64,000 nucleotides of DNA from Mycolicibacterium frederiksbergense (lineage in GTDB: Bacteria; Actinomycetota; Actinomycetes; Mycobacteriales; Mycobacteriaceae): NCBI RefSeq assembly GCF_012223425.1, contig NZ_CP038799.1:3456249-3520248 (forward strand), written 5' to 3'. A program made the translations under genes and the position numbers. How positions within the stretch are numbered: the first letter of the stretch is position 1; each line of letters starts with the position of its first letter. The notes under the pieces were generated by a model, which was given only the letters and a program-made list of their open reading frames with translations, was not told where the DNA came from and made no database searches. Positions 26,050-34,746 of this stretch are shown here, in pieces.

Positions 26050-26490
26050 ATGGCAACCAGCGTTTCCCGTGAAGTGGTGATCGAGGCGTCCCCCGAGGAG
26101 ATCTTCGCCGTCGTCGCCGACGTCGAATCCACCCCGAGCTGGTCACCCCAGTACCAGAAGGCCGAGGTGGTGGACCGCGACGGCGAGGGCCGTCCGCACC
26201 GGGTCATCCAGACCATCAAGACGGTCGGCATCAGCGATCAGCTGACCATCGACTACACCTGGGAGGAGTACAAGGTCAGTTGGGTCCTGGTGAAGGCCAG
26301 TCAGCTGAAATCCCAGGAGTGCAGTTACACGCTGACCCCCGAGGGCGACAAGACGCGCGTCCGGTTCGACATGACCATCGACCTGGCGATCCCGCTGCCC
26401 GGGTTCGTGCTCAAGCAGGTGATGAAGGGCGCCATCGACGTCGCGACCAGCGGCCTGCGCAAGCAGGTGCTGAAGGTCAAGAAGGGATGA
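26050..26490 (+). CDS. SRPBCC (polyketide cyclase/START-like) protein
   Basis: A 146-residue SRPBCC-fold protein. The pattern VSREVVIEASPEEIFAVVADVE and the amphipathic C-terminal helix IDVATSGLRKQVLKVKK define the helix-grip ligand-binding fold. The ATG at 26050 is chosen because upstream in-frame sequence overlaps the zwf promoter. Its stop overlaps the racemase start (ATGA). In M. tuberculosis the pair Rv0854 and Rv0855 (far) has the same order. The ligand is probably a lipid or acyl group (inference). Confidence 0.85.
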   Translation: MATSVSREVVIEASPEEIFAVVADVESTPSWSPQYQKAEVVDRDGEGRPHRVIQTIKTVGISDQLTIDYTWEEYKVSWVLVKASQLKSQECSYTLTPEGDKTRVRFDMTIDLAIPLPGFVLKQVMKGAIDVATSGLRKQVLKVKKG

Positions 26491-27594
26491 CGCCGTCCGG
26501 CCCGCTGGCCGGTGTCCGGGTCCTCGAACTCGGTGGCATCGGGCCCGGGCCGCATGCGGCGATGATGCTGGCCGATCTCGGTGCCGACGTGGTGCGGGTG
26601 CGCAGGCCCAGCCGGGCGAGCGAAGCGACGGGGGAAACAGGGCCTGAAGATGCCGGCCGAGAACGTCGACCTGCTGCACCGCGGCAAGCGGATCGTCGAC
26701 CTGGACGTGAAAGCCGACCCGCAGGCGTTATTGGACCTCGCCGCCAAGGCCGATGTGCTGCTGGACGGCTTCCGGCCGGGCACCTGCGAGCGCCTCGGGA
26801 TCGGGCCTCAGGACTGCGCCGCGGTGAACCCGCGGCTGATCTTCGCGCGCATCACCGGGTGGGGGCAGGATGGGCCGCTGGCACAGACCGCGGGGCACGA
26901 CATCAACTATCTGTCGCAGACCGGGGCGCTGAGCGCCATCGGCTACCGGGACCGGCCGCCGGTCGCGCCGCTGAATCTGGTCGCCGATTTCGGCGGCGGT
27001 TCGATGCTGGTGCTGGTCGGCATCGTCGCGGCCCTGTTCGAGCGCGAGAAATCCGGTGCCGGGCAGGTGATCGACGCCGCCATGGTCGATGGGGTCAGCA
27101 TGCTGGCGCAGGTGATGTGGACCATGAAGGCGACGGGTTCGCTTGCCGATCAACGGGAGTCGTTCCTGCTCGACGGCGGCGCCCCGTTCTATCGGGTCTA
27201 CGAGACCGCCGACGGCGGGCACATGGCGGTGGGTTCCATCGAGCCGCAGTTCTTCGCGGCGCTGCTCGCCGGACTCGGCGTGGATGCAGGGGAGGTGCCC
27301 GCCCAGTCCGACCGGGACCGCTGGCCCGCCATGCGTGCGGTGTTCGAGGCCCGGTTCGCCACCCGCACCCGGGCGCAGTGGACGGCGATCTTCGCGGGCA
27401 CCGATGCCTGCGTCACCCCGGTGCTGAACTGGGCCGAGGCCGCCGAGGACGAGCATCTGCTGGCCAGGGACACGCTGGTCGACGAGCACGGGGTGCGTCA
27501 GGCCGCGCCGGCGCCGCGGTTCTCCCGTACCCCGGCCGGGCCGATCGGCCGACCGCCGCAGCAGACCACGGCGCTGGACCAGGTCGGCTGGTGA
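26487..27594 (+). pseudogene. far: Far-like acyl-CoA racemase / CoA-transferase family III, frameshifted
   Basis: Two open frames together make one alpha-methylacyl-CoA racemase-like protein of about 368 residues. Frame one encodes MTPSGPLAGVRVLELGGIGP through GADVVRVRRPS; the second, shifted by one base, continues KMPAENVDLLHRGKRIVDLD to the end. The catalytic His and Asp of this family lie in GHDINYLSQTG and VADFGGGSM. Removing one G from the run of five at 26630-26634 joins the frames smoothly. It is either a recent inactivating insertion or a sequencing error. It lies between two SRPBCC genes, as Rv0855 does between Rv0854 and Rv0856. Confidence 0.75.
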
Positions 27595-27673
27595 GCCGGA
27601 TTTGCTGCTGTCGGCGGTGTAAATTGGCAATGCCCAGTTGGTCGAAATCCTTGCGCCAGTTTAAGGGCAGTCT

Positions 27674-27686
27674 TATATTTGCCTGA
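27674..27686 (+). promoter_or_regulatory. Predicted leaderless -10 element of the second SRPBCC gene
   Basis: TATATT at 27674-27679 lies six bases before the ATG at 27686, the spacing expected when transcription begins on the start codon. No Shine-Dalgarno sequence is present between them. Confidence 0.45.
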
Positions 27687-28123
27687 TGGCTGTCAGAGCG
27701 TCGAGAGAAATCCTCTTCGACGCCTCGCCGGAGGCGATCCTTGATGCGCTCGCCGACATCGACGAGGTGCCGACCTGGTCCACCCTGCATCGGTCCGCGG
27801 AGGTGGTGGACCGCCATCCCGACGGCAGGCCCCATCACGTCAGGGCGACGGTGAAGATCATGGGGATCACCGACAGGGAGATGCTGGAGTACCACTGGGG
27901 CGACGACTGGATGGTCTGGGACGCCCAGAACACCTTCCAGCAGCGCGGCCAGCACGGCGAGTACAAGCTGATCCGTGAGGGTGACCGCACCCGCGTCCGG
28001 TTCGATCTCTTCATCGATCTGGTCGCGCCGATCCCGGAGTTCCTGTTGCGCAGGGCCAAGGCGATGGTGCTCGACGCGGCGGTGAACCGTCTTCGCACCC
28101 GGGTCACCCGCTTCCACGGCTGA
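27686..28123 (+). CDS. SRPBCC (polyketide cyclase/START-like) protein
   Basis: A 145-residue paralogue of the SRPBCC protein encoded at 26050. It starts MAVRASREILFDASPEAILD, with the same ADIDEVPTWSTLH loop and C-terminal helix. The two flank the racemase gene, matching M. tuberculosis Rv0854-far-Rv0856. It is preceded by an AT-rich stretch with a -10-like TATATT, suggesting its own promoter. Ligand unknown. Confidence 0.85.
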   Translation: MAVRASREILFDASPEAILDALADIDEVPTWSTLHRSAEVVDRHPDGRPHHVRATVKIMGITDREMLEYHWGDDWMVWDAQNTFQQRGQHGEYKLIREGDRTRVRFDLFIDLVAPIPEFLLRRAKAMVLDAAVNRLRTRVTRFHG

Positions 28124-28176
28124 GCGCCCGACGGATCCGAAACAGCGGCGCAACACGACCGGCCTAATCTGAGCCG

Positions 28177-28875
28177 ATGGGGGTGCGGCGCTCGGTTCTG
28201 CTCGAATGCCTGGTCGCCGAACGGGCGGGCACCTCCCAGGACGGTGTGCTCGGCGAACTGCGGCGCGCCATTCTGGACGGTGGCGTCCCGCCGGGCACGC
28301 AGATTCCGCTGGCCGAGGTCGCCGAAATTTTCGGGGTGAGTCAGATCCCGATCCGCGAGGCGCTGAAGACCCTTGTTGCCGAGGGGCTTATCTCGCACCG
28401 CCGCAACGGTGGTTACACCGTCGCGCTGCTGACCGCGCAGGAACTGCGCGAGATGTACATCGTGCGAGAAACATTGGAATCGGCATCGCTGGCCGCCGCG
28501 GTGCACAACGCCACCGACACCGATCGCGCCACCGCGGTGATCGCCAACCAGCGCCTGGAACAAGCCATCCGGGACGGGGATGCGGCCGCATATCATCGCG
28601 GCAGCAGGCAATTTCATGCCGCGCTGACCGGCCCCTCACGGATGCACCGGCTGCTGCACATGCTGGAGGCCGCCTGGAACGTCACCGAACCGGTGCAGTC
28701 GATGGTGCATGTCAGCCCCGCCGATCGGGCTGAACTGCACGCCGATCACCGCGCCATGCTGGAGGCGTTCCTGGCCGGCGATATCGATGCGCTGCTGGCC
28801 ATTTCCGAACAGCATGCCGCCCGGCTCAACGCCGTCATCGCCACCCTGCCGCGCGACACCGGCCTGCTGGCGTGA
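28177..28875 (+). CDS. GntR-family (FadR/FCD type) regulator
   Basis: A 232-residue GntR regulator. The winged helix is at residues about 22-85 (LAEVAEIFGVSQIPIREALKTLVAEGLISHRRNGGYTVA). The C-terminal FCD ligand domain follows with the metal/ligand-type motif ELHADHRAMLEAFLAGD. It starts the allantoin region and lies 79 bases upstream of the NCS1 permease gene. That spacer contains CGGAC-N6-GTCCG at 28897-28912, a possible weak operator. It probably responds to allantoin, allantoate or glyoxylate (inference). Confidence 0.82.
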   Translation: MGVRRSVLLECLVAERAGTSQDGVLGELRRAILDGGVPPGTQIPLAEVAEIFGVSQIPIREALKTLVAEGLISHRRNGGYTVALLTAQELREMYIVRETLESASLAAAVHNATDTDRATAVIANQRLEQAIRDGDAAAYHRGSRQFHAALTGPSRMHRLLHMLEAAWNVTEPVQSMVHVSPADRAELHADHRAMLEAFLAGDIDALLAISEQHAARLNAVIATLPRDTGLLA

Positions 28876-28954
28876 GCGAATATATTTCCCGTGCAACGGA
28901 CCGATAAGTCCGCCGAAACGGTGGGGAAACAATCCGGTCCCATAGTCGGCAACC

Positions 28955-30502
28955 ATGACCGATACCGTTGTACCTCCGCATGACGCGCCCCCGGGAGCCG
29001 TTGTCGGTGCTGGTGACATCGTCGAAGCCGCCGGCCATCCGGTCGGCGGCGGCGTCATCAAGCCCGGCTACGACCCGCGCCTGACGAACGAGGATCTCGC
29101 CCCGCTGGGCAAGCAGACCTGGACGTCCTACAACATCTTTGCGTTCTGGATGTCCGATGTGCACAGCGTCGGCGGCTACGTCACCGCCGGCAGCCTGTTC
29201 GCGCTCGGCCTGGCCAGCTGGCAGGTGCTGATCGCACTGCTGGTCGGCATCAGCATCGTGTACTTCTTCTGCAACCTGGTGGCCAAGCCCAGCCAGGCGA
29301 CCGGGGTGCCGTATCCGGTGATCTGCCGCACCGTGTTCGGTGTGCTGGGCGCCAACATCCCGGCCATCATCCGCGGTTTGATCGCGGTGGCCTGGTACGG
29401 CATCCAGACCTTCCTGGCTTCGGCGGCACTGGACATCGTGCTGATCAAACTCTTTCCCAGCCTGGCCCCCTACGCGGTGGTCGCGGACTACGGATTCGCT
29501 GGATTGTCACTGCTGGGCTGGGGTAGCTTCCTGCTGCTGTGGGTGTTGCAGGCCTGCGTGTTCTGGCGCGGTATGGAGTCGATCCGCAAGTTCATCGACT
29601 TCTGCGGGCCCGCCGTCTACGTTGTCATGTTCATGCTCTGCGGTTACCTGATCTACGAGGCCGGTTGGGCCGCCATCGATCTGAACCTCGGTGGGGTCAC
29701 CTACACCGGCTGGTCATCGGTTCCGGTGATGCTGGGCGCCATCGCCCTGGTGGTCTCCTACTTCTCCGGCCCCATGCTCAACTTCGGCGACTTCTCCCGC
29801 TACGGAAAGTCGTTCGCGGCCGTCAAGAAGGGCAACTTCCTCGGCCTGCCGGTCAACTTCCTGGTGTTCTCGGTGCTGGTGGTCGTCACCGCATCGCTGA
29901 CCCTGCCGGTGTTCGGTGAGCTCATCACCGACCCGGTCGAGACGGTGGCCCGCATCGACAGCACCTTCGCGATCGTGTTGGGCGCGTTGACCTTCGCCAT
30001 CGCCACCATCGGTATCAACATCGTTGCCAACTTCATCTCCCCGGCGTTCGACTTCTCCAACGTCAGCCCGCAGCGCATCAGCTGGCGCGCCGGCGGCATG
30101 ATCGCCGCCGTCGGTTCGGTGCTGATCACACCGTGGAACCTGTACAACAACCCCGAGGTCATCCACTACACGCTGGAGACACTGGGCGCCTTCATCGGCC
30201 CGCTCTTCGGTGTGCTGATCGCCGACTACTACCTGATCCGCAAGCAGAAGGTGGTGCTGGACGATCTGTTCACCATGGATGAGTCCGGGAAATACTGGTA
30301 CACCAAGGGATACAACAAAGTGGCCGTCGTCGCCACCGTCATCGGTGCCATCTTGGCCATGATCCCGGTGTTGCTCGGTGGTTCCGTGGCGGGCATGGCT
30401 GCCGCCGCCCAGTACAGCTGGTTCATCGGTTGCGGAGTCGGCTTCGCGATCTACTACCTGTGGGGTAAGCGGGACGTCCTGGTGGCAGAATCGGTGTCGT
30501 GA
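28955..30502 (+). CDS. NCS1-family allantoin/hydantoin permease
   Basis: A 515-residue NCS1 nucleobase-cation symporter with about twelve membrane segments. Family motifs are QTWTSYNIFAFWMSDVHSVG, AWYGIQTFLAS, SYFSGPMLNFGDFSRYGK and NIVANFISPAFDFSNVSPQR, close to the Mhp1 hydantoin permease and allantoin permeases. The start ATG at 28955 gives a soluble N-terminal stretch of about 55 residues. Its stop overlaps the GTG of the racemase gene by 4 bases (GTGA), so import and racemisation of the substrate are coupled. Allantoin is the likely substrate from the flanking genes. Confidence 0.85.
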   Translation: MTDTVVPPHDAPPGAVVGAGDIVEAAGHPVGGGVIKPGYDPRLTNEDLAPLGKQTWTSYNIFAFWMSDVHSVGGYVTAGSLFALGLASWQVLIALLVGISIVYFFCNLVAKPSQATGVPYPVICRTVFGVLGANIPAIIRGLIAVAWYGIQTFLASAALDIVLIKLFPSLAPYAVVADYGFAGLSLLGWGSFLLLWVLQACVFWRGMESIRKFIDFCGPAVYVVMFMLCGYLIYEAGWAAIDLNLGGVTYTGWSSVPVMLGAIALVVSYFSGPMLNFGDFSRYGKSFAAVKKGNFLGLPVNFLVFSVLVVVTASLTLPVFGELITDPVETVARIDSTFAIVLGALTFAIATIGINIVANFISPAFDFSNVSPQRISWRAGGMIAAVGSVLITPWNLYNNPEVIHYTLETLGAFIGPLFGVLIADYYLIRKQKVVLDDLFTMDESGKYWYTKGYNKVAVVATVIGAILAMIPVLLGGSVAGMAAAAQYSWFIGCGVGFAIYYLWGKRDVLVAESVS

Positions 30503-31215
30503 CACGTATTTGGGTGATCAACCCGAACACCACCCGGGCAATGACCTCGACGATCGAGGTCTGCGCCCGGGCGGTGGCGGCTGCGGGGGTGGATGTCACC
30601 GGTGTGACCTCCGAGTTCGGGCCGCCGTCCATCGAGAGTCATTACGACGAGGCGATGAGTGTGCCCGGCCTGCTGGCGGCGATCCAGCGCGGTGAGGCCG
30701 AGGGCGTCGACGGTTATGTCATCGCCTGTTTCGGGGACCCAGGCCTGGACGCCGCACGGGAACTGGCCACCGGGCCGGTGATCGGTATCGCCGAGGCCGC
30801 CATGCAGACCGCGAGCCACCTGGGCCGCGGGTTCAGCATCGTGACGACGCTGGGCCGTACCATCGGGCGGGCCGAGGAACTGGCCGAACGCTACGGGATG
30901 AGCCGCTTCTGCCGCGGCTATCACGCCTGCGAAATACCGGTCCTGGATCTCGAAACCGATCCGATGGCAACGAAACTCGTCACCGAAGCCTGCCGGGAGG
31001 CGGTGGAGCGGGACCGTTCCGACGCGGTGGTGCTGGGCTGCGCGGGGATGGCCGATATGTGCAAGCGTATCTCCGAGGAGATCGGTGTGCCCGTGGTCGA
31101 CGGTGTCACCGCCGCCACGCTCACGGTGCAGTCGCTGGTGACGATGGGGCTGCGTACCGGCAAGCGCGGCGAGTTCGCGACGCCGCCGGCCAAGGAGTAC
31201 GTCCACAAGGCCTAA
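30499..31215 (+). CDS. Asp/Glu/hydantoin racemase family; probable allantoin racemase
   Basis: A 238-residue cofactor-independent racemase. The two catalytic cysteines are Cys77 in VIACFGDPG and Cys181 in VVLGCAGMADM. The N-terminal WVINPNTTRAMT is the family hallmark. These enzymes racemise 5-substituted hydantoins or allantoin. Coupling to the NCS1 permease, and the allantoinase and allantoicase genes nearby, point to conversion of (R)- to (S)-allantoin. The gene is followed by a strong hairpin terminator. Confidence 0.85.
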   Translation: MTRIWVINPNTTRAMTSTIEVCARAVAAAGVDVTGVTSEFGPPSIESHYDEAMSVPGLLAAIQRGEAEGVDGYVIACFGDPGLDAARELATGPVIGIAEAAMQTASHLGRGFSIVTTLGRTIGRAEELAERYGMSRFCRGYHACEIPVLDLETDPMATKLVTEACREAVERDRSDAVVLGCAGMADMCKRISEEIGVPVVDGVTAATLTVQSLVTMGLRTGKRGEFATPPAKEYVHKA

Positions 31216-31224
31216 TCCGTGGTG

Positions 31225-31259
31225 GCGGGTCCGGCGGCGGGTTCTGCCGCCGGACCCGC
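31225..31259. terminator. Strong hairpin between convergent genes
   Basis: A perfect 14-bp stem, GCGGGTCCGGCGGC (31225-31238) with GCCGCCGGACCCGC (31246-31259), closes a 7-base loop. There is no T-run, as often in mycobacteria. It lies 9 bases after the racemase stop and before the end of the convergent DUF222/HNH gene, so it can serve both. Confidence 0.75.
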
Positions 31260-31308
31260 TGCGCGGGCTGTTTCACTGTGGAGTTGTCAAGGTGCCGTGT
31301 GGTTTTGG

Positions 31309-32615
31309 TTATGCGGCGGTGGGCAGGGTGGTCATGGTGCGGCGCGCATGCGATCTCAGGTGCGCGGGTTCGGGTTCATCCGGGCGGTGCGGTGGGATGA
31401 ACCAGGGGTGGCGGTCGGCGCCGAGGTAGACCTGCCAGCCGCCGTGGTGGATCGCGGTGTGGTGCAGTCGACACAGCAGCACACCGTTGTCGATGCTGGT
31501 GGTGCCGCCGCTGGCCCAGGGTTGGATGTGGTGGGCATCGCACCAGGAGACGGGTCGTCCGCAGACGGTGGGTGCGCGCACCCACCGTCGCGGACCGCCA
31601 ACCCTTTACGGATCAGGGGCGTAAACAACCTTTCGCTGCGTCCGACGTCCAGGGGTGCACCCGCGCCATCGACAGTCACCGTCGTGAGGGTGCTGTCGCA
31701 CGAGACAAGCTCTGCGGTGCCTGCGGTGATGGGGCCGGTGAATCCGAGGGTGTCGACGAACCCTGTTGCGGTGGGGCGGATCAGGGTGACGTGCGGGAGC
31801 ACACCACCGCTCATCGGGCGCTGCGAGCTCGACAGGTAGGTGCGCATGATCTGTCCGAATGCGTCGGCGCGACGCTTACCGACTGGGCGTGGGTCCGGGG
31901 ATCCGTCGGGCAGCGGTATCGGCCGGCACAGCGGGTCCAGTGCGGTGAGCAGCTCCTCCGCGGTGAGTGCGTCGAGATCCAGGCTGGCGGCGACCCGGCC
32001 GTCCTCGGTCTGCACCACGGTCATGTCGTTGAGGTCGGCGTTCTCCGCGACCGGCACCATGCCCTCGTCCTGCGGCGATGTGGCGGCCTGCGCGATGGCG
32101 ATCTCGCGGGCCTTCTTGGCCACCCCGGAGGGGGTGGTCTGGATCATCAGCGTCGTCACGACGCCCGCCCGGTCTTCCTCGGACAGGGCGACTCTGGCGC
32201 TGATGTGGGCTATTCCTTTTCCGACGGCGTCGGCGAATTCGATGCCGATCCCACCGAGACGCTGCTGCTGGGTCAGCGCAGTCAGGGTGTGCGCTGCACG
32301 ACCGACCCGGGCGGCCCGGTACGCCGCGCCCGGCGCCACACCCAGACTGGTGAGCAGATCGGCCCCCGAACGCAGGTGCTTGCGTGCCGGAATGCCCACA
32401 CGCTCAGCCGCCGCGACCGCCTGGGCGATCACATGATCGAACAGATTGCGGGCGGTGACCGCGGCCACCAACACCGCCAACAAAGGCTGCTCATCAATCA
32501 CCCGGCGGGGAGCGTCGAGCAGATGAAACGGAGTGCGATCCTCATCCCGCACAGGCGAGGGGGTGAGATCATCGATCAGCGCATCGATGACCGTGTCGAG
32601 ATCAGTGGCGTCCAT
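31309..32615 (-). pseudogene. 13E12-type DUF222/HNH endonuclease gene, frameshifted
   Basis: A DUF222 domain followed by an HNH nuclease domain, the arrangement of the mycobacterial 13E12 repeat family. The first frame (start ATG 32613-32615) carries the DUF222 part up to RDGGCAHP. The HNH part, VCGRPVSWCDAHHIQPWASG and DNGVLLCRLHHTAIHH, continues in a second frame to 31309. The switch lies at about 31570-31590 and corresponds to one missing base. The HNH residues themselves look intact. A perfect LexA-type SOS box lies upstream. Such genes are often degenerate; a mobile or damage-linked role is suspected but unproven. Confidence 0.8.
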
Positions 32616-32757
32616 GTGGATACCGGCTTTCACAGAAGGTGCCCAAAGGGCACGATCAGTCACAACGGCTCGCATAATCCCGCGGGACCATCGAACCTCT
32701 CGGCGACCGGAGTCGCGGTCTGAAGCTCACCGTGGCGCTATGGGAGCTACGTCGCAT

Positions 32758-32773
32758 TCGAACTTGTGTTCGA
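32758..32773 (-). promoter_or_regulatory. Mycobacterial SOS (LexA) box
   Basis: TCGAAC TTGT GTTCGA is a perfect match to the mycobacterial LexA consensus TCGAAC-N4-GTTCGA. It lies 143 bases upstream of the DUF222/HNH start codon, in the only sizeable non-coding stretch here (32616-32878). Several 13E12 genes of M. tuberculosis are known to be DNA-damage inducible. Otherwise the stretch contains nothing recognised. Confidence 0.8.
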
Positions 32774-32878
32774 TACTACGCCGAATCAAGGCCTCGCGCA
32801 AGGGAGATGCATCAAGATATCGGTGACACTTTGACGGCTGACGGGCCGGCCGCGGCGCTCGAAGCGCGGCACGACAAG

Positions 32879-33787
32879 CTACAGGTCCGGCGCCGGGTGG
32901 ACCGCCCGCCAGTGTTCGGCGATCTCGATGCGTCGTGCCACCCACACCCGATCGTGTGACTGCACGTAGTCCAGGAACCGCTGCAGCGCCGCCGCCCGGG
33001 CGGGCCGGCCGACCAGCCGGCAGTGCAGGCCCACGGACAACATCTTCGCCTGTCCGGCAACACCTTCGGCGTAGAGCACGTCGAAGGCATCGCGCAGGTG
33101 CGCATAGAACTCGTCACCGTTGGCGAACCCGGCCGGCGACGAGAACCGCATATCGTTGGTGTCCAGGGTGTAGGGCACCACCAGATGATCGGTGTCGCGG
33201 ACCCTCACCCAGTACGGCAGATCGTCGGCATAGGAATCCGAGTCGTAGACGAACCCGCCGTGCTCCACCACCAGCTCGCGGGTGTGCGGGGAATCCCGAC
33301 CGGTGTACCAGCCCAGCGGCGCCGCGCCTGTCAGTTCGGTCAGGATCTGCATGGCCTCGGTCATATGGGCGCGTTCGGTGTCCTCGCCGATCAGCTGATA
33401 GGACTTCCAGCGCAGTCCGTGACAGGCGATCTCGTGACCCAGCTCCGAGAACGCCGCCACCGCTTCGGGATTGCGTTGCATGGCACGTGCCACCGCGAAG
33501 ATCGTGAGTGGCAGGCCGCGCTGCTCGAAGATCCGCAAGATCCGCCACAGCCCCGCACGTGAGCCGTACTCGTACATCGACTCCATGCTCATGTGCCGGC
33601 TGCCGAACGCTTCGGCCGGGGTGATCTCGGACAGGAACGTCTCCGACGCGGGATCGCCGTCCAGGATCGAGTTCTCGGCGCCCTCTTCGTAATTCAGCAC
33701 GAACTGGACGGCGATCGCGGCGCCGCCGGGCCACCGCGGATCTGGGGTGTGGCGCCCGTACCCGATCAGGTCGCGGGGATACGTCAC
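32879..33787 (-). CDS. puuE: PuuE-type allantoinase (polysaccharide-deacetylase fold)
   Basis: A 302-residue protein of the polysaccharide deacetylase superfamily, PuuE branch, which hydrolyses allantoin to allantoate without metal. It starts MTYPRDLIGYGRHTPDPRWP, very close to known PuuE N-termini. Other family segments are VQFVLNYEEGAE, EIACHGLRWKSYQ, GWYTGRDSPHTRELVVEHGGF and YDSDSYADDLPYWV. Its ATG overlaps the allantoicase stop (ATGA), so the two consecutive steps are coupled. No amidohydrolase-type AllB is present in the window. Confidence 0.9.
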   Translation of the reverse strand: MTYPRDLIGYGRHTPDPRWPGGAAIAVQFVLNYEEGAENSILDGDPASETFLSEITPAEAFGSRHMSMESMYEYGSRAGLWRILRIFEQRGLPLTIFAVARAMQRNPEAVAAFSELGHEIACHGLRWKSYQLIGEDTERAHMTEAMQILTELTGAAPLGWYTGRDSPHTRELVVEHGGFVYDSDSYADDLPYWVRVRDTDHLVVPYTLDTNDMRFSSPAGFANGDEFYAHLRDAFDVLYAEGVAGQAKMLSVGLHCRLVGRPARAAALQRFLDYVQSHDRVWVARRIEIAEHWRAVHPAPDL

Positions 33788-34746
33788 GCCAGCTCCCCGT
33801 ACAGCCGCAGCCGTGCGAGCCCGCCGTCCGGGTAGATGTCCAGCCGTACCTCGGTGAGCACGTCGTCGGCGTCGATGAGGAACTTGTGCCGGGTATCGGG
33901 CAGCAGATCGGTGCGTGGCAACAGTTCCACCCGGTCACCGTTGGCGCGGAACCCGGTGAGCGCGGCCGAGCCGGGGGAGTTGCCGATGAAATACGAGGTG
34001 TCGATCTCGGCCAGATTGACGCGGCCGGGACCGGCCAGCCGGAACCGCACCCAGTCGTTGGCGTCATCGCGGCGGCGTGCGGTCTCCCAGCCGTCGCCCA
34101 TCACCTGGGCGTAGCCGGGGAAGATCAGGTTCTGCGGGGAACTGTAGAACCTGTTGGAGCAGTCCAGGACCAGGCCCCCGTTCTCCAGCGCGGCGAGGTC
34201 CAGCGGGCCGACACCGAAGAAGCGCTTGTCCGGCAGGCCTTCCCCGTGCACCCGCAGCCGCGCCACCCCACCGTCGGGGTAGATGTTGAGTCGCACATGG
34301 GTCCAGCGGTTTTCGGAACTGACCTCGAAGTTGTTGCGGGTGTCCCCGTAGGCGCGGCTGCGTTCGATCAGCGGCGTCCAGTTCTCGTCGGCGGCCAGCT
34401 GTTCGGCGGTGGGGTAGCCGTCGACCTCGAGCGCGTCCAACGAGATGGCGGGCGGGTAGTTGCCCTTGAACCATGCGGTGTCCACCACCACGCCGCGGAT
34501 CACTCCGGGTACCCCGAGCCGGACGATCGCGGTGTCATGGCCGGTTTCGCGGCGGCGCCGGGTCTCCCAGCCGTCGTACACCTGGCCCTTGTGCCCGAAC
34601 GAGGCCGGCCGGTACGTAGACGGTCCCTGCGAGATCAGGTTTTCCTTCTCGGCGAACGACTCGTCATTCGCCCAGACAACGGCGCCGCCGAGAGTGCGCA
34701 GCGCCAGATCCGGCAGCCAGGTGAAGTCGGGGAGAGATTCGGTCAT
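33784..34746 (-). CDS. alc: Allantoicase
   Basis: A 320-residue allantoicase, which hydrolyses allantoate to ureidoglycolate and urea. Two internally similar jelly-roll repeats are visible. Each has a G/DGWET-RRR/K segment (YDGWETRRRRETGHDTAIV; MGDGWETARRRDDANDWV), a D-TxxFxGN segment (DTAWFKGNYPPA; DTSYFIGNSPGS) and an R-LxIYPDGGxARLR-xG end. The 5' end overlaps the upstream DUF6986 gene by 4 bases. The order DUF6986, alc, puuE forms one operon on the minus strand. Confidence 0.94.
   Translation of the reverse strand: MTESLPDFTWLPDLALRTLGGAVVWANDESFAEKENLISQGPSTYRPASFGHKGQVYDGWETRRRRETGHDTAIVRLGVPGVIRGVVVDTAWFKGNYPPAISLDALEVDGYPTAEQLAADENWTPLIERSRAYGDTRNNFEVSSENRWTHVRLNIYPDGGVARLRVHGEGLPDKRFFGVGPLDLAALENGGLVLDCSNRFYSSPQNLIFPGYAQVMGDGWETARRRDDANDWVRFRLAGPGRVNLAEIDTSYFIGNSPGSAALTGFRANGDRVELLPRTDLLPDTRHKFLIDADDVLTEVRLDIYPDGGLARLRLYGELA

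Noticed and set aside
28897..28912. CGGAC-N6-GTCCG as a GntR operator
   Set aside because: Position fits, but the half-sites are short, GC-rich and unlike the FadR-type GT-AC pattern; kept only as a note in the regulator entry.
31216..32878. 13E12 gene region as a complete insertion sequence
   Set aside because: No transposase, no terminal inverted repeats and no target-site duplication recognised; DUF222/HNH genes are not ordinary IS elements.
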